A DNA stretch of 64,000 nt from Fictibacillus nanhaiensis (GTDB taxonomy: Bacteria; Bacillota; Bacilli; Bacillales; Fictibacillaceae): the NCBI RefSeq assembly GCF_019801215.1, contig NZ_JAHVJO010000001.1, forward strand, positions 1,488,001 through 1,552,000, given 5' to 3'. Position 1 is the stretch's first letter. Each line of letters begins with the position of its first letter. The translations under genes were made by a program, and so were the position numbers. Below the pieces are notes generated by a model that had not been told where the DNA came from, ran no database searches, and saw nothing but the letters and a program-made list of their open reading frames with translations. Of this stretch, positions 16,412 to 24,816 are shown in pieces.

Positions 16412-17398
16412 CTACATGGCTGTAACGGGGGTGCGGTCGATTTCAAATCCCATATCTTCCAGCATTTTATGATCAGCCGTCGATTCCTGGCCCGCTGTTG
16501 TTAAATAGTCGCCAACAAAGATAGAGTTCGCTGCGTAAAGACCTAACGGCTGAAGACTTCTTAAATTCACTTCACGACCTCCAGAAATGCGGATCTCTTT
16601 CGTGGGATTGATAAATCGGAACAGCGCAAGCACCTTTAAACAATAGCGCGGATCCAGTTCATTGGTGCCTTCAAGAGGTGTGCCGTCGATCGCATGCAAA
16701 AAGTTTACCGGGATTGAATCGGCGTCGAGAACCTTAAGGCTTCTTGCCATATCAATTACATCTTGCATCGTTTCTTTCATCCCGACAATAACACCAGAGC
16801 ATGGCGAGATGCCGCTCTCTTTTACTACGTTTACCGTATTTACTCGGTCATCATACGTATGTGAAGTCGTAATGTTTTCGTGATTTCTGGCAGAAGTGTT
16901 TAAGTTATGGTTATACCGATCCACACCCGCCTCTTTTAAGCGCTGTGCTTGCTCAGGCTTTAAGATCCCTAGACATGCACATACTTTTAGTCCATATGTA
17001 TCTTTAATTTCTTTAACTGCTTCAACTACTTTGTCTACATCTCGGTTTGTTGGTCCGCGACCGCTTGCGACGATGCAATACGTACCAACGTTTAGGTTAT
17101 ATGCCGTTTCTGCACCCTTTACCATCTCGTCTTTTCCCATCATCTTGTACGTTTCGATCGGAGCAGTGGAAATGATGGACTGCGAGCAATACCCGCAGTT
17201 CTCTGGGCAAGCCCCTGACTTCGTGTTAATGATCATGTTCAGTTTTACGAGATTGCCATAATAGTGCTTTCGAATTTGATAGGCACCATGCAGAAGTAAC
17301 AGCAAGTCTTCATCAGGACACTCTAGGATGGAGAGTGCCTCTTCGTCCGTGATCTCTTGACCTTCTAACACGTTTTCCGCTAATTCGTTCCAAATCAT
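16412..17398 (-). CDS. bioB: Biotin synthase BioB
   Basis: 328 residues; ATG 17398 after GGGGAGG. A radical-SAM enzyme that inserts sulfur into dethiobiotin to make biotin. The [4Fe-4S]-SAM cluster motif is CPENCGYCSQS (Cys64, Cys68, Cys71). Other family blocks are NHNLNTSARNHENI, GMKETMQDVIDMARSL, NFLHAIDGTPLEG and RISGGREVNLRSLQPLGLYAANSIFVGDYLTTAGQ. It is the full length of the family. It lies 17 bases after bioY, and the pair is probably one BirA-controlled operon. None of bioW, A, F, D or I is present in the window. Confidence 0.97.
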   Translation of the reverse strand: MIWNELAENVLEGQEITDEEALSILECPDEDLLLLLHGAYQIRKHYYGNLVKLNMIINTKSGACPENCGYCSQSIISTAPIETYKMMGKDEMVKGAETAYNLNVGTYCIVASGRGPTNRDVDKVVEAVKEIKDTYGLKVCACLGILKPEQAQRLKEAGVDRYNHNLNTSARNHENITTSHTYDDRVNTVNVVKESGISPCSGVIVGMKETMQDVIDMARSLKVLDADSIPVNFLHAIDGTPLEGTNELDPRYCLKVLALFRFINPTKEIRISGGREVNLRSLQPLGLYAANSIFVGDYLTTAGQESTADHKMLEDMGFEIDRTPVTAM

Positions 17399-17415
17399 TG
17401 AGTGTCCTCCCCTAT

Positions 17416-18018
17416 TTATGCGTGTTTTGTCTGGTGTGACATTGTCTTTTTACGTGCGATATTAATGCGTGGTGCAAGTATCCCGGCACATACTGCTAGA
17501 AAAATATCTTTAGGAAGCGGAACCATCATCCAGCCCCACGCCATTCCGTATGTGAAGCCTTCAGGTGCAGCAGCCCACATCTTGTACGCCATAAACATTA
17601 GGTTTGTACCTACTACATAATTAATGATCATCCCTATAAGCGTAGCCACAACATAGGATGCTTTACCGCCGTTCTTTTCTATAATCAAACCGGTAATATA
17701 TGCTGCTAGAATGAAAGATAACAAGAAACCGAATGTTGGGCTGATTACCGTAGCAAACCCACCACTGAATTTAGCAAACACAGGTGCACCGATCAAACCT
17801 ACGAGAACATAAACACTCATTGCGATTGCGCCTAGTCTGCTCCCTAAAAGAGCTCCAGCCAAGACACAGAAAAACGTCTGAAGCGTGATCGGAACTCCTC
17901 CAACCATCATGAACGGAAAGATAGTCGTAATATTGGCACCGATCGCCATTAGAGCAACAAACATCCCAATCAACGTTATATCGATTGTTTTTAACCCGCT
18001 TCTTCTTGCAGTTGTCAT
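17416..18018 (-). CDS. bioY: Biotin transporter BioY (ECF S component)
   Basis: 200 residues; ATG 18018 after TGGAGG. Six hydrophobic helices with the BioY signatures GGVPITLQTFFCVLAGALLGSRLGAIAMSVYVLVGLIGAPVFAKFSGG and SPTFGFLLSFILAAYITGL. BioY is the membrane S-component that binds and imports biotin, with or without the shared ECF energy module. It is first in the bioY-bioB operon, behind a BirA-like operator and promoter. Together the two genes make biotin uptake and the last biosynthetic step co-regulated. Confidence 0.96.
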   Translation of the reverse strand: MTTARRSGLKTIDITLIGMFVALMAIGANITTIFPFMMVGGVPITLQTFFCVLAGALLGSRLGAIAMSVYVLVGLIGAPVFAKFSGGFATVISPTFGFLLSFILAAYITGLIIEKNGGKASYVVATLIGMIINYVVGTNLMFMAYKMWAAAPEGFTYGMAWGWMMVPLPKDIFLAVCAGILAPRINIARKKTMSHQTKHA

Positions 18019-18056
18019 TTGAACAAACCTCCATATGTAAGACTGTTTACGTTTTA

Positions 18057-18109
18057 AGAATAGCGAAGGTTTACATTTACGTCAACTTACTTTTTATTTT
18101 AGTTAACAA
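18057..18109 (-). promoter_or_regulatory. bioYB promoter overlapped by a BirA-like operator
   Basis: On the minus strand a -35 TTGACG (18085-18080), 17 bases, and a -10 TATTCT (18062-18057) form a good sigma-A promoter. An interrupted inverted repeat, TTGTTAACTA, 11 bases, AAGTTGACGT (18109-18079), covers the -35. This is the style of Firmicute biotin-repressor BirA sites, so biotin-loaded BirA would block RNA polymerase. Confidence 0.75.
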
Positions 18110-18124
18110 ATAAATCGAAGCTGA

Positions 18125-18167
18125 TAAAAAGAAAACCCTGATAGAACCACTCCAGGCTCTTTCAGGG
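18125..18167 (-). terminator. Rho-independent terminator (minus strand)
   Basis: CCCTGAAAGAGCC / GGTTCTATCAGGG stem-loop then TTTTCTTTTT on the minus strand. It closes the LapA-domain gene. Confidence 0.88.
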
Positions 18168-18179
18168 CTTATAAAAACT

Positions 18180-18515
18180 TTATTTATCTTCTGCTTTTTC
18201 GTGAGGAATTTCTTGAGTGGGTGCGACTGTTTCTGAAACAGTCTCTTCCTTTTCCTCAACTTTCCACGATTCTTTTTCTCTTTGAATCTGATGCAGTTTT
18301 TTTACTTGTCTTTGCAGTTGTATGACTTTTATTAGACCGAATAAACCAACTGAAAGACCTCCAATCACTGCAGAACCAAGTATAACAAGCACAAGCGGCC
18401 AAGTTGCCGTACCAAAAAGGTAGTTGATCTCAACATCTCCAACATTAATGACGGCAAAAGTTGCAATCAAAAGAGCAAATATAAAGCCAAAGATTAAGTA
18501 CAATTGCATTTTCAT
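18180..18515 (-). CDS. LapA (DUF1049) domain small membrane protein
   Basis: 111 residues; ATG 18515, 6 bases after TGAGGTG. The first 60 residues contain two membrane helices (LYLIFGFIFALLIATFAVINV and WPLVLVILGSAVIGGLSVGLFGLI). The NVGDVEINYLFGTA-type link between them and the following coiled-coil (QLQRQVKKLHQIQREKES) are diagnostic of LapA/YrvD-type proteins. The tail is acidic and low complexity. The LPS-assembly role in Gram-negatives cannot apply here; the function in Gram-positives is unknown. Confidence 0.85.
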   Translation of the reverse strand: MKMQLYLIFGFIFALLIATFAVINVGDVEINYLFGTATWPLVLVILGSAVIGGLSVGLFGLIKVIQLQRQVKKLHQIQREKESWKVEEKEETVSETVAPTQEIPHEKAEDK

Positions 18516-18644
18516 AGTTATCACCTCATTATTATCTATTCCCGTAAACGCCGGGAATTTCTCCTGGATAAGCTAAAAAATTTTTTAATTGATTTGAGTT
18601 TGATATATTTCGGGTATGCTCTATAAATAAGGTGGTGCACTGAG

Positions 18645-19304
18645 ATGACAATAAAAGCTTATGTTTATGATGCATACGGAACTCTTTTTGACGTGCATTC
18701 CGTTGCAGAGAAAGCAGAATCTCTTTATAAGGGAAAAGGAAAAGAAATAAGCGAACAATGGCGTAAAAAACAACTTGAATACTTTATGCTCCATCAGCTA
18801 ACAGGAAATTACAAGCCCTTTTCTGAAGTCACTAAAAATGCCCTTCTTTATACTTTAAAAAATTTATCCCTTTCGTGCAACGAAGACGACTTACACGATT
18901 TAATGAATGCCTACTTAGAATTAAACGTGTATGAAGAGGTGCGAGAAACATTACAGACATTAAAAAACAAAAGCAAAAAACAAACGATCTACTCCAACGG
19001 GACGTATGAGATGCTTAAGCCCCTTGTTGAAAAAAGAGAACTGGATCACTTACTGGATGTTTTATCCGTTGATGATGTCAAGCAATACAAGCCTTCACCA
19101 ATTGCGTATAAATACGCTCTTGAAACACTAGGTGTTGATCGCAACGAAGTCTTGTTCATGAGCTCAAACTTCTGGGATATTACAGGGGCAGCTTCATTCG
19201 GGTTCCGTACCGCTTGGATTAACCGCGCGGGATTAGAAGTAGATGAACTTGGAATAAAACCAGATTACATCTTTCATGATCTCAGTGAAATAGTAACCGT
19301 ATAG
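18645..19304 (+). CDS. Haloacid dehalogenase type II / HAD hydrolase
   Basis: 219 residues; ATG 18645 after AAGGTGG. Motif I is VYDAYGTLFD (nucleophile Asp), motif II YSNGTYEML, motif III with Lys at VKQYKPSP, and motif IV MSSNFWDITGAASFGFRTAWINR. These match L-2-haloacid dehalogenases (SSNxWDxxGA). The reaction would be hydrolysis of 2-haloacids to hydroxyacids, but close relatives are broad phosphatases. It is a single gene with its own terminator. Confidence 0.87.
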   Translation: MTIKAYVYDAYGTLFDVHSVAEKAESLYKGKGKEISEQWRKKQLEYFMLHQLTGNYKPFSEVTKNALLYTLKNLSLSCNEDDLHDLMNAYLELNVYEEVRETLQTLKNKSKKQTIYSNGTYEMLKPLVEKRELDHLLDVLSVDDVKQYKPSPIAYKYALETLGVDRNEVLFMSSNFWDITGAASFGFRTAWINRAGLEVDELGIKPDYIFHDLSEIVTV

Positions 19305-19306
19305 AA

Positions 19307-19340
19307 GGGGATTGCTGATGAGCAATCCTTTTTCTTTTTT
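19307..19340 (+). terminator. Rho-independent terminator
   Basis: GGATTGCT, loop GATG, AGCAATCC and TTTTTCTTTTTT, just after the HAD gene and reaching the convergent stop. Confidence 0.9.
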
Positions 19341-19941
19341 ATGTTCTATTCTTTACTGCATTTAAGATGAACATTTGAAAAAACCGATGAAGTATGGACT
19401 TTTCTCGAGCCATTTCTTCTTCTTGTTCAAGGGTAGTTGGTATTCGTTCCCCCTCAATATTATTTATTAATGAATCTGCTTTGAGTTCAGTAAAATGGTG
19501 ATCAGGTATGACCCATTCCCCATTTTGATTCACCACTCTTACCCAGACATTTTTTTGACAAGCTGAACAAGATTTCATTTCATAATAATGGAATTTATAG
19601 ATATAGTCCTTATTATTTCGTTTGTATTGGATAAGATCGTACGCTTCAAATTCGTACACCACTTCTTTCTCGCCTCTTGTTTTGGCATATTCTTCAATGA
19701 ACGGTGTCTTTTCCTGATCAGACAAGAGGATGTATTTCATTGAATCGTTCGATTGCAGTTCAGCTTGTGCCCATTGACTAGCAATACTTTGCTGTGTCCA
19801 TTCATCCTGTTCTCCAATACCAAGAACGAGCAAAACGATTGAACTGATTATTAATCCTGCAAACACAAGGAGCAATAAGAAACTAAGACTCTTTTTCTCT
19901 TCTTGAAGTTCAAGTTTAAATCTGACGTTATCAATGCTCAT
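19339..19941 (-). CDS. Membrane-anchored hypothetical protein, 200 aa
   Basis: Not recognised. ATG 19941 lies shortly after GGAGAAC. One membrane helix at about 20-42 (LSFLLLLVFAGLIISSIVLLVLGI) follows a charged cytoplasmic N-terminus, so the remaining 155 residues should be outside. The outer part has a CSACQK cysteine pair (MKSCSACQKNVWVRVV) within a beta-rich stretch, then an acidic helix and a basic end (HRFFQMFILNAVKNRT). The cysteine pair could bind metal or form a disulfide. Confidence 0.7.
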   Translation of the reverse strand: MSIDNVRFKLELQEEKKSLSFLLLLVFAGLIISSIVLLVLGIGEQDEWTQQSIASQWAQAELQSNDSMKYILLSDQEKTPFIEEYAKTRGEKEVVYEFEAYDLIQYKRNNKDYIYKFHYYEMKSCSACQKNVWVRVVNQNGEWVIPDHHFTELKADSLINNIEGERIPTTLEQEEEMAREKSILHRFFQMFILNAVKNRT

Positions 19942-20172
19942 TTTGTTCTCCGTTCTGCTATTCTAGCCCTACACTTACGACCGGTCTCCACGTATGTGGC
20001 TCATGACACTTCATGGCAGGAGTTAAATAGATTTCTCTATGACTTTTCCAGTGAAAGTAAGTCATCGCCTTCGTTTTCAAAGGATTACTCCCATATCAAC
20101 TAATTGGAAAATTATGATAATATTAGACTACCATAAAATAACTGGATTATGGTTACGTAAAAGGAGTTTTTT

Positions 20173-20594
20173 ATGAAGAAAAGGATACTTTATGGAATCG
20201 GTGTTTCTGTTCTTTCTTTTTTTACGATTTTTTTACTAATGAACGTGTATATGAAGAGTGCGATTCCGATTGAACATGAAGTGTGGATTAAAGAAAAAGG
20301 CTTGCCTATGGCCTCCTATTTCCCGAAAAAAAAGACATTTGAAGTCCCTCAATACCCAGAAGCAATCGAATCTTTTCAATTAGCCAACGTACACTTTAAT
20401 GGGTACAAAAAAAGACGATTACACAGTACAGATATCGATTAAAAGAAAGCTGTCATCATAGGGACTTAGAGGCAGTTCTCCTTACTGATGGCGGGGAAAT
20501 TCTTGATAGCTACATTGCGGTGTCGGAAACAGATCCAGGTGTGACGGAAATGCTCGATAAGGACGCATATATGAATGAGTATTGTTTAAAATAA
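20173..20594 (+). pseudogene. Frameshifted small membrane protein gene
   Basis: ATG 20173 behind AAAGGAG begins a protein with one membrane helix (SVLSFFTIFLLMNVYM) and an outer part (IPIEHEVWIKEKGLPMASYFPKKK). The frame ends early at 20442. Coding sense continues in the next frame after the A-run at 20407-20413 (KKDDYTVQISIKRKLSS). After another one-base shift near 20455-20460 it continues in the third frame (DLEAVLLTDGGEILDSY... to TAA 20594), reaching a proper terminator. Two one-base insertions would explain this. The intact product would be about 139 residues. Family unknown. Sequencing error cannot be excluded. Confidence 0.7.
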
Positions 20595-20625
20595 AAAACG
20601 CTTGGTTGATGTCTCCAAGCGTTTT
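20595..20625. terminator. Bidirectional terminator
   Basis: AAAACGCTTGG / CCAAGCGTTTT, an 11-bp perfect stem, between convergent genes. Confidence 0.9.
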
Positions 20626-20634
20626 CTGTACGTC

Positions 20635-21546
20635 CTATTCTTTTTCAATCTTCTTTAAGCCTTCTGTTAATGACTCTATATCTAGATTTTCTCCAATAAA
20701 AACAAGGCGTAAAGGCATCTTCATCCATTCTTTTTCATAAGAAGGCAAACCATAGGAATATTGGAAAAGATAGATCTGACCATCTTCTAGTTTTACATAT
20801 CCCTTGATGCGATAAATGGACGACGGAGCTTCGCGGAGCCAATTTTCAAAGTCTTCTTTGTTGACCGATCCCTTGAACGAATATACCCATGTTTTCACTT
20901 TTAAATGGTCTTCCGTTACTCTTTGATGCTCTTTTCTTTCTTTTGCATGTAAAGCAAATAGCTGATCAAGATCTACCTTCGCAAAATCAGTCAAGACATA
21001 AGGCGTTCCATCATTCATTTGTTTGGAATCGTCTTTCAACTGCTGAGTTTGTTCTTCGGTTAATCTCCCTGACTTGTTCCATATAATAAAGTCCGCATGC
21101 TTGATCTGTTCGAGTATGAGCATTTTAGCTTGTACACTCATCGTGTTCCGGTCAAGCCATCTTGGTGCATCCATAACGGAAATGATTCCAGATACGTACA
21201 AGTCATCCAGCAAATAAGGGGACAAGCAAGCGTCAAGTACATCAATGGGATGAGCAGCACCAGTGGCTTCAATAATTAACGTATCCAGTTCATTTTCTTT
21301 ACAAAGCGCCCATAGCTGCTTTTCTAGCTGATCGGATAACGAACAGCAAATACAGCCATTTAGTAACTCTTTTAACGGAACATCCCCAGGAACCGCATCT
21401 GAGTCAATAGACACCTCACCGAGTTCATTCATTAATACCGCTGTTTTATGGTTTTGTTCTTTCTCACGTTTCAGCAGCTGCTTGAGCAACGTTGTTTTTC
21501 CACTTCCCAAAAAGCCCGCTAAAATAAGGACGTTCACTTTTTTCAT
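20635..21546 (-). CDS. CobW/G3E-family GTPase, putative metallochaperone
   Basis: 303 residues from ATG 21546, with TGAGGTG 4-5 bases upstream. An earlier ATG at 21558 overlaps the site. G1 is GFLGSGKTTLL, the metal-binding loop is GCICCSL (C-x-C-C), Walker B/G3 is EATGAAHP, G4 is IIWNKSG, and the C-terminal CobW_C domain starts near residue 205 (VKTWVYSFKG...). COG0523 proteins deliver metals, often zinc, to client enzymes at the expense of GTP. There is no obvious Zur box upstream. It stands alone. Confidence 0.9.
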   Translation of the reverse strand: MKKVNVLILAGFLGSGKTTLLKQLLKREKEQNHKTAVLMNELGEVSIDSDAVPGDVPLKELLNGCICCSLSDQLEKQLWALCKENELDTLIIEATGAAHPIDVLDACLSPYLLDDLYVSGIISVMDAPRWLDRNTMSVQAKMLILEQIKHADFIIWNKSGRLTEEQTQQLKDDSKQMNDGTPYVLTDFAKVDLDQLFALHAKERKEHQRVTEDHLKVKTWVYSFKGSVNKEDFENWLREAPSSIYRIKGYVKLEDGQIYLFQYSYGLPSYEKEWMKMPLRLVFIGENLDIESLTEGLKKIEKE

Positions 21547-21599
21547 GTAGCACCTCATAAAAAGATCATTGATTGTTGCATTCTACTATATCGTCATGC

Positions 21600-21626
21600 A
21601 AAAAAACAGCCCTTATTATAGGCTGT
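21600..21626 (-). terminator. Rho-independent terminator overlapping gene end
   Basis: ACAGCC / GGCTGT with a 9-base loop and T run on the minus strand. It overlaps the last codons of the thioredoxin-like gene. Confidence 0.85.
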
Positions 21627-22191
21627 TAGGATTGACTTTCGATAATAACTTTTTAATAATATCCAGACTGACCTCTTCCCATAGGGCATGGTCTGTCGTA
21701 AAAAGTGTAGCTATTTTTTCCGCAAAAAGCTTGAACGCTTTTTCATACCGCGGGTCATCTTTAGCAGGAAGTTTCTTTTTACGTTCTTCAACAAGCGTCT
21801 GAAGTTTTGGAGCACGAGGTCCCCACTTCACGATTTCTTTTCCTTTTTCATCAATAAAAATAAGGATTGGAATCGACTTCGCTTTGTTTGTTAAGTAACG
21901 ATCCATTAGTTCTGAATGCTTGTCACGCAATATAAAACGGACATCAATAAGGGCTTCGTCCGCCATCCGCATAAAAACAGGGAGATTCAGCATCGCATCA
22001 CCACACCAGTCTTCAGTGATTACGATTGCTCTTAACCGGTTTTTTTGCATGCCTTGCAACGCATCTTTCATCGGATCTGGAAGTACGAATGCATTATAGA
22101 TTGTAAGCAGATTGTCTTTGTGCGTGTTCATAGCATGAATATATGCATAGCGAGTCATGCCTTTTTCAAACCATGTATTGAGGTCAGTCAT
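21616..22191 (-). CDS. Thioredoxin-fold protein (Thioredoxin_9-like) with WCGD site
   Basis: 191 residues; ATG 22191 close after AGGGAGG. Residues about 55-130 show the thioredoxin fold (RAIVITEDWCGDAMLNLPVFMRMAD ... RYLTNKAKSIPILIFIDEKGKEIVKWGPR), including the cis-Pro loop SIPI. The active site is WCGD, with only the first cysteine, so it cannot form the usual disulfide and may act through a mixed thiol or simply bind. The form is widespread in Bacillus. Substrate unknown; lone gene. Confidence 0.82.
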   Translation of the reverse strand: MTDLNTWFEKGMTRYAYIHAMNTHKDNLLTIYNAFVLPDPMKDALQGMQKNRLRAIVITEDWCGDAMLNLPVFMRMADEALIDVRFILRDKHSELMDRYLTNKAKSIPILIFIDEKGKEIVKWGPRAPKLQTLVEERKKKLPAKDDPRYEKAFKLFAEKIATLFTTDHALWEEVSLDIIKKLLSKVNPNSL

Positions 22192-22290
22192 TCTGTATTT
22201 CCTCCCTGTTCATCTTCTCCTCTTATTGTAACCAAACAAGGGGGAGTTGTGGCAATGAAAACGCCTTAAAATTTCATTTATTTGGTCCTT

Positions 22291-22392
22291 TTACCCTGCT
22301 CTGAGTTTTTTCTGGAGTTGGGAAACAGCGAACAAAAGCAGGTATCTCTCATGCGGCGTTAACCGGAGCCAATCCTTTACTTTGTATTTCAT
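22291..22392 (-). CDS. Small basic protein, 33 aa
   Basis: ATG 22392 lies 9 bases after AAAGGTGG on the minus strand. The 33 codons (MKYKVKDWLRLTPHERY ... LQKKLRAG) end at TAA 22291. The composition is protein-like, an amphipathic basic helix. It lies in a 430-base gap with no other feature. Its start and site are good, but there is no homology evidence. Confidence 0.45.
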   Translation of the reverse strand: MKYKVKDWLRLTPHERYLLLFAVSQLQKKLRAG

Positions 22393-22620
22393 ACTGATTT
22401 CCACCTTTCACTAGCTTTTAAACCTCTTACTTCTTTAATACCACTTCTTCCAAAAAAAGAAACTTTTTTTAGCACATTAGTTTTCGTCAAATATTGAGTT
22501 CTTTCGCACGTATCCTTTCATTTTCTTAATAACCTATCTCCTTATAATATAAAAAAAGAAGATTACAATTGTATAAATAAGGGAATGAGATTTAAAAAAA
22601 GTGCGAGGAGTTTTGGACTC

Positions 22621-23127
22621 ATGAAAATGTTGAGTGAAGATGTCAAAACACTGTTTTTTACAGATGACGGAAAAATCCCGAATCATCCTTCTCTGCCTGT
22701 TCTTCTTTACGTGGGTGAATTGAAGGAGCCCGAAAATGCTTTACACATATTCAGTGAGAACGGTTGGACAAATGGATGGGAGAATGGTGTGTTCGATTAT
22801 CATCATTATCACAGCAACACACATGAAGTGTTAGGAGTCATAAGTGGTGAAGCAGAAATTCTTCTTGGCGGCGAAAATGGAGTGTCTGTAAATGTTGCAG
22901 CCGGTGATGTTGTTGTCCTGCCAGCAGGCACGGGGCACAAAAAAATGAACGCAAGTCCGGACTTTAGGGTTGCAGGAGCTTATCCAAACGGAATCGAGCA
23001 TAATCTAAAAAAAGGAAACCCTGTTGAGCGGCCATCTGTCCTAGATGACATCATGTTGGTTCCCTTGCCTGATCGTGATCCGGTTTTCGGTAAAGAAGGA
23101 CCATTGCTCAACCTATGGAAGAAGTAA
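22621..23127 (+). CDS. Cupin domain protein, YjlB-like
   Basis: 168 residues from ATG 22621, preceded by GAGGAG. The frame extended to 22585 crosses this site. The opening DVKTLFFTDDGKIPNHPSLPVLLY and the cupin motif FDYHHYHSNTHEVLGVISGEAEILLGGE (His-rich metal site) with GDVVVLPAGTGHKKM closely resemble the B. subtilis YjlB family. The end FGKEGPLL also matches. It is a small metal-binding beta-barrel, probably sugar-related or quercetinase-like; the substrate is unknown. Single gene with terminator. Confidence 0.88.
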   Translation: MKMLSEDVKTLFFTDDGKIPNHPSLPVLLYVGELKEPENALHIFSENGWTNGWENGVFDYHHYHSNTHEVLGVISGEAEILLGGENGVSVNVAAGDVVVLPAGTGHKKMNASPDFRVAGAYPNGIEHNLKKGNPVERPSVLDDIMLVPLPDRDPVFGKEGPLLNLWKK

Positions 23128-23135
23128 AGATGTAT

Positions 23136-23186
23136 AAGCTGACTCAAAAGGACAAGAGCATCTGCCCTAATGGTGTCAGCTTTTTT
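23136..23186 (+). terminator. Rho-independent terminator with long loop
   Basis: AAGCTGAC (23136-23143) pairs with GTCAGC and the T run at 23175-23186, with about 31 bases between. It follows the cupin gene. Confidence 0.7.
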
Positions 23187-23241
23187 AGCATGCTTACTTG
23201 GTGCGGAATTTCAGAATATGGGCGTATTGCTTATAGACACG

Positions 23242-24330
23242 TTATTTCCACCAAGTTGATTGCGGGAACTCTCGATCAAGCTTGACAATCTCTCCAATTC
23301 TTGGGGTTGAAATGGCGACATTATATTTTTTCGCAGCTTTTATGGCCCGTTCTACAGGATCTGTCCAGTCATGCAGAGATAACGTAAAGGCACCCCAATG
23401 AATGGGAATCAATGTCCGTCCTTTTACATCAAGATGTGCCTGTATCGTTTCTTCTGGAATCATATGGATGCTGGACCATTTTTCATGATATTGCCCGCAC
23501 TCCATCAATGTTACGTCGAACGGTCCTAACTTTTCACCAATCTCCTTGAAATGGGGACCATATCCGCTGTCTCCGCTGAAATAAAGGTTTGTATCTTGGC
23601 CTTTTACTGCCCACGAGCACCATAACGTAGTGTTTCGATCTCTTAATCCTCTACCAGAAAAATGCCGTGCTGGTGTGCAGACGATTGAAAGATTTTCAAA
23701 CTCTACAGAATCCCACCAATTACATTCTCTAATGCTGTCCGAATTGACACCCCATCTTTCAAGATGTCCACCTACTCCAAGCGGTACGATGAACTGTCGA
23801 ACTTTGCTTTGCAGCTTTTTGATTGATCCGTAATCCAGATGATCGTAATGATCATGCGAAAGAATCACTAAATCAATCGAAGGAAGCTCTTCAATCCTAA
23901 AAGGCAGTTTTTTGCTGTACCGTTTGTTGCCAAACCATGGGGCAGGTGATGGGGCCTTCCCAAACATAGGGTCAATGAGCACGCGTTTTCCATCCATCTC
24001 TAATAAAAACGCAGAATGACCGAACCACGTAAGGGTTGATTCCTTACCTACGTTTCGGTGTGACAGTTGTAACGATTCAATCGGTAGTGGGTCTTTAGGC
24101 TGTCTGTCTGGGTTTCCTTTTAAATATTCTTTTAACACTGGAAGCATAGTACGAAAATCGTTAGCCATTTCTGTAGGAATTTGATTAACAAATCTGCCTT
24201 TTGAGTGATGCTTCAGTTCGTTAAATACAGCTATTGTTTCCTTATGAGGCTTGCGTCCAAAAACAGGATGAAAATTTAAGAATAGAATGACGGAAATGAT
24301 AACTACAATGAAAATAAATAGTACAAACAT
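23242..24330 (-). CDS. Membrane-anchored metallo-beta-lactamase-fold hydrolase (NAPE-PLD-like)
   Basis: 362 residues; ATG 24330 after GGAAG. An N-terminal membrane helix (FVLFIFIVVIISVILFLNF) precedes an MBL-fold domain. Its motifs are TWFGHSAFLLEMDGKRVLIDPMFG, LSHDHYDHLDY (HxHxDH zinc site), TPARHFSGRGLRDRNTTLWCSW, FSGDSGYG and IPIHWGAFTLSLHDW. These are the motifs of the NAPE-phospholipase D / UlaG-like branch, so a phosphodiester or lipid substrate is plausible. It stands alone, with no operon partner. Confidence 0.88.
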   Translation of the reverse strand: MFVLFIFIVVIISVILFLNFHPVFGRKPHKETIAVFNELKHHSKGRFVNQIPTEMANDFRTMLPVLKEYLKGNPDRQPKDPLPIESLQLSHRNVGKESTLTWFGHSAFLLEMDGKRVLIDPMFGKAPSPAPWFGNKRYSKKLPFRIEELPSIDLVILSHDHYDHLDYGSIKKLQSKVRQFIVPLGVGGHLERWGVNSDSIRECNWWDSVEFENLSIVCTPARHFSGRGLRDRNTTLWCSWAVKGQDTNLYFSGDSGYGPHFKEIGEKLGPFDVTLMECGQYHEKWSSIHMIPEETIQAHLDVKGRTLIPIHWGAFTLSLHDWTDPVERAIKAAKKYNVAISTPRIGEIVKLDREFPQSTWWK

Positions 24331-24540
24331 GCTTTCTTCCTTTCTACACGTACAATGGTAATAACATACTACTACTTATGTTTCCTCGTTCACAACTTTT
24401 TAAGACTAAAAATAAATGGAGCGATATGTCTGCTTTTCATAAGCACGAGCAGGAGGAAGCTTGTTGATACATTTTGTTACAGTGATTTGCGGAGAGTTTT
24501 TTCTTCAAAAAAACTGTTTTATATCGTTTTTACCACACAC

Positions 24541-24589
24541 AAAAAGCTGACCCATACTGGACACAAGTGTTGTCCAACAGATCAGCTTT
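24541..24589 (-). terminator. Rho-independent terminator (minus strand)
   Basis: AAAGCTGA / TCAGCTTT outer stem with an inner GGACA / TGTCC stem, T run on the minus strand. It ends the small basic membrane gene at 24607. Confidence 0.8.
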
Positions 24590-24606
24590 CACTCTTCTCT
24601 ATTCAT

Positions 24607-24777
24607 TTAAGCACTTTCCTTCTCTCTTTTCTTGGCGTTTTTCTTCTTTCGTTTCTTCTTTTTACGTTCTAGCTCTTCTTTTTTCATCTGGTTTTTAGCC
24701 CGCCTTCGCATCTCTTCATAGACACGTACACAAAGCGTAGCAAAGCTGATAAGGAGTGCCAAAATTTTATACGCCAT
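24607..24777 (-). CDS. Small membrane protein with very basic tail, 56 aa
   Basis: ATG 24777, with GGAAGGGCG about 11 bases upstream. Residues 3-18 form a short hydrophobic helix (YKILALLISFATLCV), followed by a tail of almost only Lys, Arg and Glu (EEMRRRAKNQMKKEELERKKKK ...). It has its own terminator downstream and lies just after the ispA gene on the same strand. The charge pattern suggests a membrane-tethered nucleic-acid or polyanion binder. That is inference only. Confidence 0.55.
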   Translation of the reverse strand: MAYKILALLISFATLCVRVYEEMRRRAKNQMKKEELERKKKKRKKKNAKKREKESA

Positions 24778-24816
24778 CCTCCATCACGCCCTTCCATACT
24801 AGAAATTGGGCCGTAA

